From positions 310,001 through 374,000 of the forward strand of contig NZ_JAIKTS010000001.1 in the NCBI RefSeq assembly GCF_023556335.1: a stretch of 64,000 nucleotides of DNA, given 5' to 3'. Below, piece by piece: positions 41,688-49,356 of this stretch (positions within the stretch are counted from its first letter, which is position 1; each line of letters opens with the position of its first letter). This DNA is from Stenotrophomonas mori. GTDB lineage: Bacteria; Pseudomonadota; Gammaproteobacteria; Xanthomonadales; Xanthomonadaceae. The notes below the pieces were generated by a model. The model was given only the letters and a program-made list of their open reading frames with translations. It did not search any database and was not told the DNA's origin. A program made the position numbers and the translations under genes.

Positions 41688-42464
41688 ATGATCGCTTTGC
41701 TTCTGGCCCTGCAGGCCACCGTGACCGAGGCGCTGCCGGCGGATGTCAGTGCCGCGGCGGCGCAGACCGTGGTCGACGCCAGCCGCGGTGGCATCAACTA
41801 CCTGGACCTGATGCTCAAGGCCAGCATCCCGGTCAAGCTGATCGTGCTGCTGCTGCTCGCCGGTTCGTTCATCAGCTGGGTGATCGTGTTCCGCAAGGCG
41901 CGGGTGCTGAAGGCGGCCGACCGTGCCGCTGACGATTTCGAGGCCCGCTTCTGGTCCGGTGCCGACCTCGGCAAGCTGTACGCCTCGGCCGCCGACCGCA
42001 ACCGGGCGGTCGATGGCCTGGAAGCGATCTTCGAGTCCGGCTTCCGCGAATACAGCCGCCTGAGCGGGCGCCGCGGGCTGGACAGCCGCAGCCAGCTGGA
42101 AGGCACCCAGCGGGCCATGCGCACCACCTATGCGCGCGAGGTCGACGGGCTGGAGCGCAACCTGGAACTGCTCGCCAACATCGGCTCCAACGCGCCCTAT
42201 GTCGGCCTGGTCGGCACCGTGTTCGGCATCATGGTGACCATGCACGACATGATCAGCAGCGGCGAGCAGGCGGGCATCGCCTCGGTCGCGCCGGGCATTT
42301 CCGAAGCGCTGTTCGCCACCGCCATCGGCCTGTTCGTGGCGATCCCGGCCACCTGGGCCTACAACCGCTTCACCACCCGCGTGGAACGGCTGTCAGTACG
42401 TTACGAGACCTTCGCCGAGGAATTCAGCTCGATCCTCCAGCGCCAGTCCGGCAGCGACGAATGA
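41688..42464 (+). CDS. tolQ: Tol-Pal motor subunit TolQ
   Basis: 258 residues. An inner-membrane proton-channel subunit of the Tol-Pal complex, which pulls the outer membrane inward during division. The first membrane helix is at about 46-66, with two more around 160-182 (APYVGLVGTVFGIMVTM) and 203-225 (LFATAIGLFVAIPATW), the MotA/TolQ/ExbB signature. It has a good GAGGA ribosome-binding site, and tolR follows after 67 bp. Confidence 0.96.
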   Translation: MIALLLALQATVTEALPADVSAAAAQTVVDASRGGINYLDLMLKASIPVKLIVLLLLAGSFISWVIVFRKARVLKAADRAADDFEARFWSGADLGKLYASAADRNRAVDGLEAIFESGFREYSRLSGRRGLDSRSQLEGTQRAMRTTYAREVDGLERNLELLANIGSNAPYVGLVGTVFGIMVTMHDMISSGEQAGIASVAPGISEALFATAIGLFVAIPATWAYNRFTTRVERLSVRYETFAEEFSSILQRQSGSDE

Positions 42465-42531
42465 TGCAGCCCTCCCGTCAGCGCCCCGCCGTGCGCGCTC
42501 CGATGCGTGTCCCGACCAGGAAGCTCCCGCG

Positions 42532-42949
<418 letters not shown>

Positions 42950-42960
<11 letters not shown>

Positions 42961-44014
42961 CGCATTGCCACCTCCGCGCACGCCCGGCGAGGGCTGGGGC
43001 CTGCCCGTGGCCCTGGCGCTGCTGGTGCACGTGCTGGTCGCGCTGGTGTTCATCCTGGCCTGGCTGTGGTCGCCGGTGCGCAGCACCGAGGCCGCGGCCG
43101 GCGACCCGGCGGTGGAGGCCAGCCTGGAACTGTCCGCGGCCGAGGCGCTGGCGGCGCGCCGTGCGCTGCAGGCCTCTGAACGACTGCCGCCGCTGCCGGA
43201 ACCGGTCGCCGAGCCGATGCCCGCACCGGTGCCCGAGGACACCGTGCCGCCGCCGCAGCCGCTGGCCGAGCGCCGGCCGCAGGATGCCACCACACCGCAG
43301 CAGCACAATGCCCAGGAGCGCATCGCCCAACCGGACACGGTCGACCAGGAACGGGTCAGCGCGCTGGCCATCGCCGCGGAGAAGGCGCGCGAGGAGCAGG
43401 AGGCCAAACGCCGCCAGGAGCAGATCGACCTGACCGAGCGCAAGCGGGTGGAGGACGCCGAGCAGAAGCAGCGGCTGGCGCGGCAGCAGGAGGAGGCCGA
43501 CCGCCAGAAACGGCTGGCCGACGAGCAGCGCACCGCCAATGAAACCGCCGAGCGCGAGCGCCAGCAGAAGATCGCCGAGATCCGCCGCAAGCGCGAGCAG
43601 GCCGAACGCGAGCTCAAGCTTGCCGAGCAGCGCCAGCGGCAGGTCGCCGATGCCCAGGCGCGCGCGCAGGCGGCCGCAGCCAGCAACAACAGTGCGCCGC
43701 AGTCGGCCCCCGGGCAGGGCGGCGCCAGTACCGACCTGACCGCGCGCTACGCCGCCGCGATCCAGCAGGCGGTCCTCAACCAATGGGTGCGCCCGGACAC
43801 GATCCCGCGCGGCCAGCGCTGCCGCCTCACCATCCGCCAGCTGCCCGGCGGCGAGGTGGTGGAGGTGCAGTTCGCCGCCGGCTGCCCCTATGACGATGCC
43901 GGCCGCCGCTCGGTCGAGGCGGCGGTGCTCAGGGCGCAGCCGCTGCCGTTCCGCGGATTCGAATCGGTATTCCAGCGTACCCTGAATTTCACCTTCGAGG
44001 CGCAGGACCGATGA
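42950..44014 (+). CDS. tolA: Tol-Pal envelope protein TolA
   Basis: 354 residues: a cytoplasmic N-terminus, one membrane helix at about 18-40, a long charged helical stalk (about 120-250, rich in Ala/Glu/Gln/Arg, e.g. repeated ERKR and RQQEEADRQKR) and the C-terminal domain (about 260-354, RYAAAIQQAVLNQWVRPD onward) that contacts TolB, Pal and porins. It links the inner-membrane motor to Pal. Overlap with tolR implies translational coupling. Confidence 0.93.
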
Positions 44015-44114
44015 GGCCATGGCAGCGTCCCGCGGCCTGCCGCGGGAAGACCATCGCCGGCGTCCCACACACGCTCCCGCAGACCCGATCCGCAATTTCA
44101 CGCGGCGTTCGTTC

Positions 44115-44189
44115 ATGATTGCGAAAATGTTCATCCGCCTGCTGCTATCCCTTATTCCCTGTTCATCCGTATCGTTGAGCACCCCATGA
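44115..44189 (+). CDS. Possible 24-residue leader peptide overlapping tolB
   Basis: In the 171-bp tolA-tolB gap an open frame starts ATG at 44115 and encodes MIAKMFIRLLLSLIPCSSVS and four more residues. It stops at a TGA that overlaps the tolB start codon by four bases. A hydrophobic short peptide ending on the next start resembles a coupled leader. There is no ribosome-binding site in front of it, so it may be chance. Confidence 0.2.
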   Translation: MIAKMFIRLLLSLIPCSSVSLSTP

Positions 44190-45505
44190 AGAAACCGCTC
44201 CGCTGGCTGGCCGCCCTGACCGTACTGCTGTTGCCCCTCGTGGCGATGGCGCAACAGCGGGGGCTGGAGATCGACATCATCGGCGGCAACGCCTCGGCGC
44301 TGCCGGTCACCGTGGTCCCCATGCCCTACCAGGGCACGGCGGGCGCACCGCAGACCGACGTGGCCGCCGTGGTCCGCTCGGACCTGGACCGTTCCGGCCA
44401 GTTCCGTACATTGCCCGAGGCGCAGATCGTGGAGCGCCCGACGCGCGGCGCCGAGGTGCAGTACCCGACCTGGCGGGCGCTCAAGCAGGACTACCTGGTC
44501 GTCGGTCGTGTGCTCGACGCCGGCGCCGGCGCCTACCGCGTGGAGTACGAGCTGTTCGACGTGGCCAAGGGCGAGCGCATGCTCGGTCTGGCGATGACCG
44601 CCCGCGCCAATGCCATGCGCGATGTCGCCCACCAGATGGCCGATGCCCTCTACGAGAAGATCACCGGCGTGCGCGGTGCCTTCTGGACCCGCATCGCCTA
44701 TGTGACCGCCAACGGCCGCGGCGACGCCATGCGCTATGCACTGATGGTCGCCGACTCGGACGGCTTCAACCCGCAGACCATCGTGCGCTCGGCCGAACCG
44801 CTGCTGTCGCCCTCGTGGAGCCCGGACGGCAACCAGCTGGCCTATGTCAGCTTCGAGCGCGGCAATTCGGCGATCTACATCCAGAGCATCGCCACCGGCG
44901 CGCGCGAGCTGGTGGCCAGCTTCCGCGGCATCAACAGCGCCCCGGCATTCTCCCCGGACGGCCGCCGGCTGGCGCTGACGCTCTCGCGCAGCGGCAACCC
45001 GGAGGTCTACGTGATGGACCTGGCCAGCAAGCAGCTGACCCAGCTGACCAACCACTTCGCGATCGACACCGAGCCGACCTGGAGCGCGGACGGCAACACG
45101 ATCTACTTCACCTCCGACCGCGGCGGCCGCCCGCAGATCTACCAGGTGCCGGCCGCCGGCGGCAGCGCCACGCGGGTGACCTTCCAGGGCAACTACAATG
45201 CCAAGGCCTCGGTCTCGTGGGACGGCAAGAAGATCGCCGTCGCACAGGGCAGCGGGAACACCTACAAGATCGCGCTGATGGACAGCAGCCTGGGGTCGCC
45301 GCGCTGGAGTACGCTGTCGCCGGGATCCCTCGACGAATCGCCCAGCTTCGCGCCCAACGCGAGCATGGTTCTGTATGCCGCCCGCGAGGGTGGTCGTGGT
45401 GTGCTGTATGCAGTATCGGCCGACGCCCGGGTTCGCCAGCGTCTGGTCTTGGCAGACGGTGATGTGCGCGAACCCGCGTGGGGTCCGTACCGTACTGCGC
45501 GTTGA
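44186..45505 (+). CDS. tolB: Tol-Pal periplasmic protein TolB
   Basis: 439 residues with a signal peptide cleaved after LPLVAMA (about residue 22), an N-terminal alpha/beta domain (about 25-160) and a six-bladed beta-propeller with WSPDGNQLAYVSFERGNSAIY and repeated S.DG..IYFTSDRGG motifs. It shuttles between TolA and Pal. The start lies 171 bp after tolA, so tolB may have its own promoter or leader. pal follows 64 bp downstream. Confidence 0.96.
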   Translation: MKKPLRWLAALTVLLLPLVAMAQQRGLEIDIIGGNASALPVTVVPMPYQGTAGAPQTDVAAVVRSDLDRSGQFRTLPEAQIVERPTRGAEVQYPTWRALKQDYLVVGRVLDAGAGAYRVEYELFDVAKGERMLGLAMTARANAMRDVAHQMADALYEKITGVRGAFWTRIAYVTANGRGDAMRYALMVADSDGFNPQTIVRSAEPLLSPSWSPDGNQLAYVSFERGNSAIYIQSIATGARELVASFRGINSAPAFSPDGRRLALTLSRSGNPEVYVMDLASKQLTQLTNHFAIDTEPTWSADGNTIYFTSDRGGRPQIYQVPAAGGSATRVTFQGNYNAKASVSWDGKKIAVAQGSGNTYKIALMDSSLGSPRWSTLSPGSLDESPSFAPNASMVLYAAREGGRGVLYAVSADARVRQRLVLADGDVREPAWGPYRTAR

Positions 45506-45569
45506 TAGAATGTTAATATCCGATCCGTATCAAACCCCGTCATTGGCTCAGGAGCCTCTAGGTATCGCC

Positions 45570-46088
45570 ATGAACAAGTCCACTCGCGTTTTGCTTGTTT
45601 CGCTTCTCTCGGCCGCCGCCCTGGCCGGTTGCTCGAAGAAGGTCAAGGAACAGCCGGCTCCGCAGCCGGCCGATCCGGCCCCGACCGTCCAGCCGACCGG
45701 TCCGTCGACCTCCGGCCTGTACGGCCCGGGCGACCTGGATACCGATGCCTGCCTGCGCCAGCGGGTGGTCTACTTCGACTTCGACAAGGAAGAAGTGAAG
45801 TCCGAGTTCCAGGCCATCATGGGCTGCCACGCCAAGTACCTGCGTGACCGTCCGTCCTCGCGTATCACCCTGCAGGGCCACACCGACGAGCGCGGCAGCC
45901 GCGCCTACAACCAGGCCCTGGGCGAGCGTCGCGGCAATGCCGTGAACTCGTCGCTGCAGGCCAACGGCGGTTCGGCGTCGCAGCTGACCGTGGTGTCCTA
46001 CGGCGAAGAGCGCCCGGTGTGCACCGAGTCGAACGAGTCCTGCTGGTCGCAGAACCGTCGCGTCGAAATCGTCTACACCGCGCAGTAA
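45570..46088 (+). CDS. pal: Peptidoglycan-associated lipoprotein Pal
   Basis: 172 residues. Lipoprotein signal MNKSTRVLLVSLLSAAALAG with the acylated Cys21, a Pro-rich linker, and an OmpA-like peptidoglycan-binding domain (about 65-172) with VYFDFDKEEV and GHTDERGSRAYNQALGERR. It anchors the outer membrane to peptidoglycan and is the TolA/TolB partner. Three cysteines in the mature domain (DTDACL, MGCHAK, PVCTES...ESCW) could form disulfides. The cpoB start is 3 bp after the stop. Confidence 0.96.
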   Translation: MNKSTRVLLVSLLSAAALAGCSKKVKEQPAPQPADPAPTVQPTGPSTSGLYGPGDLDTDACLRQRVVYFDFDKEEVKSEFQAIMGCHAKYLRDRPSSRITLQGHTDERGSRAYNQALGERRGNAVNSSLQANGGSASQLTVVSYGEERPVCTESNESCWSQNRRVEIVYTAQ

Positions 46089-46091
46089 TCG

Positions 46092-46886
46092 ATGCGTACC
46101 GGCATCAAGGCGATGATGCTCGTGGTTGCGGCAGCCCTCGTGGCTGCCGCACCCGCTCATGCGCAGCGGCAGAGTCTGGCCGACCGGGTGGGGGCACTGG
46201 AGCAGCAGCTCCAGAACAACCAGGCCAACACCGACATGCTCAACCAGCTGCAACAGCTGCGCAGCGAGATGCAGACGCTGCAGGGCACGATCGAACAGCT
46301 CCAGCACGAGAACGAACAGCTCAAGCAGCGCAACCGCGACCAGTACCTGGACCTGGATGGGCGCTTGAACCGTCTGGAAGGCGGCACCGACGCGGATGGA
46401 ACGGCCGCGCTGCCGCCGCCGCCCGCGGCCAAGCCCGCGGCGGCCGAGAAGTCCCCGAACGTGCGCGGCGACGCCGGCGCGATCGCGGCGGCCGGCGACG
46501 AGCGCGCCGCCTACAACGTCGCGTTCGACGCCCTGAAGGCGGGCCGATACGACGACTCGGCGCGTCTTTTCCAGGCCTTCCTGGAACAGCACCCCGAGGG
46601 CGTCTACGCCCCCAACGCCCTGTACTGGCTGGGCGAAAGCTACTATGCCACCCGCAACTTCCAGCTGGCCCAGGCGCAGTTCAGCGACCTGGTGGCGCGC
46701 TACCCGACCCACGACAAGGCCGCCGGCGGCCTGCTGAAGCTGGGCCTGTCGCAGTTCGGGCTCGGCGATGCGGCGCAGGCCGAACGTACCCTGGCCGACG
46801 TCGCCACCCGCTTCCCGGGCAGCGATGCCGCGCGGACCGCGCAGGACCGCCTGCAGTCGATCCGGCTGGGCCAGCAGATCCGCTGA
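46092..46886 (+). CDS. cpoB: Cell division coordinator CpoB (YbgF)
   Basis: 264 residues: a signal peptide (about 1-24), a long coiled coil (about 28-95, [15 protein letters not shown] ... [20 protein letters not shown]) that trimerises the protein, an Ala/Pro linker and three TPR repeats (about 140-260, with [20 protein letters not shown]). CpoB couples peptidoglycan synthesis to Tol-mediated outer membrane constriction. It is the last gene of the tol-pal operon, before a strong hairpin. Confidence 0.95.
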   Translation: MRTGIKAMMLVVAAALVAAAPAHAQRQSLADRVGALEQQLQNNQANTDMLNQLQQLRSEMQTLQGTIEQLQHENEQLKQRNRDQYLDLDGRLNRLEGGTDADGTAALPPPPAAKPAAAEKSPNVRGDAGAIAAAGDERAAYNVAFDALKAGRYDDSARLFQAFLEQHPEGVYAPNALYWLGESYYATRNFQLAQAQFSDLVARYPTHDKAAGGLLKLGLSQFGLGDAAQAERTLADVATRFPGSDAARTAQDRLQSIRLGQQIR

Positions 46887-46906
46887 CCGCCACGGTGGCG
46901 CCCCTG

Positions 46907-46929
46907 GCGGCCGGGCTTTGCCCGGCCGC
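46907..46929 (+). terminator. Terminator of the tol-pal operon
   Basis: GCGGCCGGGC-TTT-GCCCGGCCGC forms a perfect 10-bp stem with a TTT loop 20 bp after the cpoB stop. No T-run follows. Confidence 0.6.
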
Positions 46930-46993
46930 ATCCGTTCATGGGGCCGCCACGCACCGGCGGCTCCGTCCTTCCGGAGTTTCCGACCTTCCCGCC

Positions 46994-47692
46994 ATGACCG
47001 CCGTTCCTACGATCAGCGCCGCCACGCCCAGCGACATCGTGCAGTCACCGTTGCCGCGGCTGAAGATCACCGAGGTCTTCCTGTCGCTGCAGGGCGAGGC
47101 CGATGCCGCCGGCTGGCCGACGGTGTTCGTGCGGCTGACTGGCTGCCCGCTGCGCTGCACCTACTGCGATACCGAATATGCCTTCCATGGCGGGCAATGG
47201 CGCGAGATCGACGCCCTCGTCGCCGAAGTGCTCGGTTACGGCGTGCGGCATGTCTGCGTGACCGGCGGCGAGCCGCTGGCACAGAAGCGCTGCCTGGCGC
47301 TGCTGCATGCGCTGTGCGACGCCGGCCTCGAGGTCTCGCTGGAGACCTCCGGGGCACTGGACGTCGGCGCGGTCGATCCACGGGTGGCGCGCGTGGTCGA
47401 CCTCAAGACCCCCGGCTCGGGCGAACAGGCCCGCAACCGCATGGAGAACCTGGCGCTGCTGAACGCTCGCGACCAGCTCAAGTTCGTGCTCTGCGACCGG
47501 CACGACTACGAGTGGGCCCGCGCACTGGTGGCTGCTCAGAGCCTGCACGAGCGCTGCATGGTGCTGTTCTCGCCATGCAAGGACCGCCTGGCGGCGCGCG
47601 ACCTGGCCGACTGGATCGTGGCCGACCGCCTGCCGGTGCGCTTCCAGATGCAGCTGCACAAGCTGCTCTGGAACGACGAGCCGGGACGCTAG
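46994..47692 (+). CDS. queE: 7-carboxy-7-deazaguanine synthase QueE
   Basis: 232 residues, a short radical-SAM enzyme that converts 6-carboxy-tetrahydropterin to 7-carboxy-7-deazaguanine on the way to preQ0 and queuosine. The cluster cysteines are Cys51, Cys55 and Cys58 in [10 protein letters not shown], and [24 protein letters not shown] and [11 protein letters not shown] are typical. The ATG at 46994 is accepted although later residues (from about 22) carry the conservation. queC is the next gene downstream, 170 bp away. Confidence 0.94.
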   Translation: MTAVPTISAATPSDIVQSPLPRLKITEVFLSLQGEADAAGWPTVFVRLTGCPLRCTYCDTEYAFHGGQWREIDALVAEVLGYGVRHVCVTGGEPLAQKRCLALLHALCDAGLEVSLETSGALDVGAVDPRVARVVDLKTPGSGEQARNRMENLALLNARDQLKFVLCDRHDYEWARALVAAQSLHERCMVLFSPCKDRLAARDLADWIVADRLPVRFQMQLHKLLWNDEPGR

Positions 47693-47862
47693 CAGCCGCT
47701 TCCCTCGGCGCGGGCGCCTCGCCGCCGCCAGCCAGCCTGTACACTCCGTCCGCGGCGTTGCGTCGGCCCGTCCGGCTGCACCGCCCTGCGGAACCCGACC
47801 CCACCGGGTCCGTTCCCGGCGCGGGACAGCGTGCTGGCACTCCCCCCAACCGGAAGATCGTG

Positions 47863-48528
47863 ATGAAGAAGGCAGTAGTGCTTCTGTCCGGCGGCATGGA
47901 TTCGGCCGCCGTCGTCGCCCTGGCACAGGAACAGGGTTTCAGCGTGCATGCGCTCAGCGTGCGCTATGGCCAGCGGCACACCTCCGAACTGGCGGCCGCG
48001 GAGCGCGTGGCGCAGGCCCTGGGCGTGGCCGCACACAAGGTGGTCGACGTGGACCTGCGCAGCATCGGCGGGTCGGCGCTGACCGACGACATCGAGGTTC
48101 CCGATGCCGGCGGCCCGGGCATCCCCAGCACCTACGTGCCGGCCCGCAACACCATCATGCTCTCGCTCGCGCTGGGCTGGGCCGAGGTGCTGGGTGCCCA
48201 CGACCTGTTCTGCGGCGTCAATACCGTCGATTACTCCGGCTATCCGGACTGCCGTCCCGCATTCATCGCGGCCTTCCAGACCCTGGCCAACCTGGCCACC
48301 AAGGCCGGTGTCGAAGGGGCCGGGTTGCGCGTGCATGCGCCGCTGCAGCACCTGAGCAAGGCGCAGATCGCCCGTGAGGGCGTACGCCTGGGCGTGGACT
48401 TCTCGCTGACCGTCTCCTGCTACCGCGCCGACGGGCAGGGGCGGGCCTGCGGCCGGTGCGACGCCTGCCGGCTGCGCGCGGACGGCTTCGCCGCGGCCGG
48501 CCTGGCCGATCCGACCTGCTACGCCTGA
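47863..48528 (+). CDS. queC: 7-cyano-7-deazaguanine synthase QueC
   Basis: 221 residues. An ATP-pyrophosphatase that turns 7-carboxy-7-deazaguanine and ammonia into preQ0. The PP-loop is SGGMDSA (9-15), and the C-terminal zinc site has Cys186, Cys196, Cys199 and Cys202 ([18 protein letters not shown]). A TACACT -10-like box at 47740 suggests its own promoter. No preQ1-type leader was evident in the 170-bp gap, but short riboswitches can be missed by eye. Confidence 0.95.
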   Translation: MKKAVVLLSGGMDSAAVVALAQEQGFSVHALSVRYGQRHTSELAAAERVAQALGVAAHKVVDVDLRSIGGSALTDDIEVPDAGGPGIPSTYVPARNTIMLSLALGWAEVLGAHDLFCGVNTVDYSGYPDCRPAFIAAFQTLANLATKAGVEGAGLRVHAPLQHLSKAQIAREGVRLGVDFSLTVSCYRADGQGRACGRCDACRLRADGFAAAGLADPTCYA

Positions 48529-48552
48529 ATTCTGTTTTCCGTTTTCTTGCGC

Positions 48553-48558
48553 TAGAAT
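48553..48558 (+). promoter_or_regulatory. Candidate -10 box of the tRNA-Lys gene
   Basis: TAGAAT followed by a GC-rich discriminator (GCGCACCCC) lies 33 bp before the tRNA 5' end, as in stringently controlled stable-RNA promoters. The region 17 bp upstream (TTCTGT) is a poor -35. Confidence 0.4.
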
Positions 48559-48564
48559 GCGCAC

Positions 48565-48590
48565 CCCGGCGTCAAGCCGGGTCTTTGTTT
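48565..48590 (+). terminator. Hairpin with T-rich tail directly before tRNA-Lys
   Basis: CCCGGC-GTCAA-GCCGGG (48565-48581) is followed by TCTTTGTTT, the only classical Rho-independent terminator shape in the window. It ends at the first base of the tRNA. It may end the queC transcript, or form part of the tRNA precursor leader. Confidence 0.55.
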
Positions 48591-48666
48591 GGGCCGTTAG
48601 CTCAGTCGGTAGAGCAGAAGACTTTTAATCTTTTGGTCGATGGTTCGAGTCCATCACGGCCCACCA
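48591..48666 (+). tRNA. tRNA-Lys (anticodon TTT)
   Basis: A complete 76-base cloverleaf with acceptor stem GGGCCGT/ACGGCCC, a D-loop with the TAGCTCAGTCGGTAGAGC pattern, anticodon TTT at 48624-48626 in the loop CTTTTAA, a TTCGAGT T-loop and a genomically encoded CCA end. It reads lysine AAA/AAG codons. Confidence 0.98.
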
Positions 48667-48675
48667 AGGATCGCG

Positions 48676-48700
48676 AAGGCCCCGCATCGTCCGGGGCCTT
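48676..48700 (+). terminator. Terminator after tRNA-Lys
   Basis: AAGGCCCCG (48676-48684) and CGGGGCCTT (48692-48700) form a perfect 9-bp stem with a 7-base loop, 9 bp after the tRNA. Confidence 0.65.
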
Positions 48701-48740
48701 TCCGTGTCTGCCGCCAGGCGCGGGGCTGAACCGCGGGCGG

Positions 48741-48769
48741 TTGGCAGCGGCCGGATCCGGTCCTACCAT
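48741..48769 (+). promoter_or_regulatory. Candidate promoter of the second sigma/kinase operon
   Basis: TTGGCA (48741-48746), 17 bp, TACCAT (48764-48769): five of six and four of six matches to the sigma-70 consensus at ideal spacing, ending 35 bp before the sigma start. An inverted repeat AACCGC-GG-GCGGTT (48729-48742) overlaps the -35 and could bind a regulator. Confidence 0.5.
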
Positions 48770-48804
48770 GGACGCGGTCCAGTTTCCGGCAGTACGGGGC
48801 ACGC

Positions 48805-49356
48805 GTGAGCACCCAGATCACCCAACTCCTGCACCGCTGGCAAGGCGGCGACGCGCAGGCGCGGGAGCAGTTGTTCGAAGCGTTGTATGCCGATCTGGTG
48901 ACGGTGGCCCGGTACCGGCTGTTCAACGATACCAGCGGTACGCTGCAGCCCGCGGCGCTGGTCAACGAGTCGCTGTTGCGGCTGCTGGGTGCGGACGTGG
49001 ACTACAAGGACCGCGCGCACTTCATCGCGGTGGCCGCATTGAAGATGCGCTCGGTGCTGATCGACCACCTGCGCGCGCGTTCGGCGGACAAGCGCGGCGG
49101 GCACATGGCGCAGCTGACCCTGTCCCATGCCAGCGAGGTCGCCGACGACGATGGCGATGCCTACGACGTGATGGCCCTGCACCAGGCCCTGAACCAGCTG
49201 GCCGAACTGGAGCCGCGTGCGGCGAGCATGATCGAACTGACCTACTTCGGCGGCATGAGCCGCGATGAGATCGCGATGGTGATGGGCGTCTCCACGCCCA
49301 CGGTGGACCGCGACCTGCGCTTCGCCAGGGCCTGGCTGAACCGCCAGTTGGCCTGA
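48805..49356 (+). CDS. ECF sigma factor (kinase-associated type), second copy
   Basis: 183 residues of the same subfamily as the sigma factor at 19568. Region 2 covers about 20-95 (LFEALYADLVTVARYRL; LQPAALVNESLLRLL; KMRSVLIDHLRARSADKRGG) and region 4 about 120-180 (LEPRAASMIELTYFGGMSRDEIAMVMGVSTPTVDRDLRFARAWLNRQL). In region 2.2 the first copy has Thr-Thr where this one has Ala50-Ala51; nearby threonines are 43 and 46. It uses a GTG start and its stop overlaps the kinase start by one base (TGATG), a sign of coupled translation with its partner kinase. Confidence 0.88.
   Translation: MSTQITQLLHRWQGGDAQAREQLFEALYADLVTVARYRLFNDTSGTLQPAALVNESLLRLLGADVDYKDRAHFIAVAALKMRSVLIDHLRARSADKRGGHMAQLTLSHASEVADDDGDAYDVMALHQALNQLAELEPRAASMIELTYFGGMSRDEIAMVMGVSTPTVDRDLRFARAWLNRQLA

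Noticed and set aside
47693..47862. preQ1 riboswitch upstream of queC
   Set aside because: No A-rich tail complementary to a small GC hairpin before the ribosome-binding site was seen; it cannot be excluded without a covariance search.
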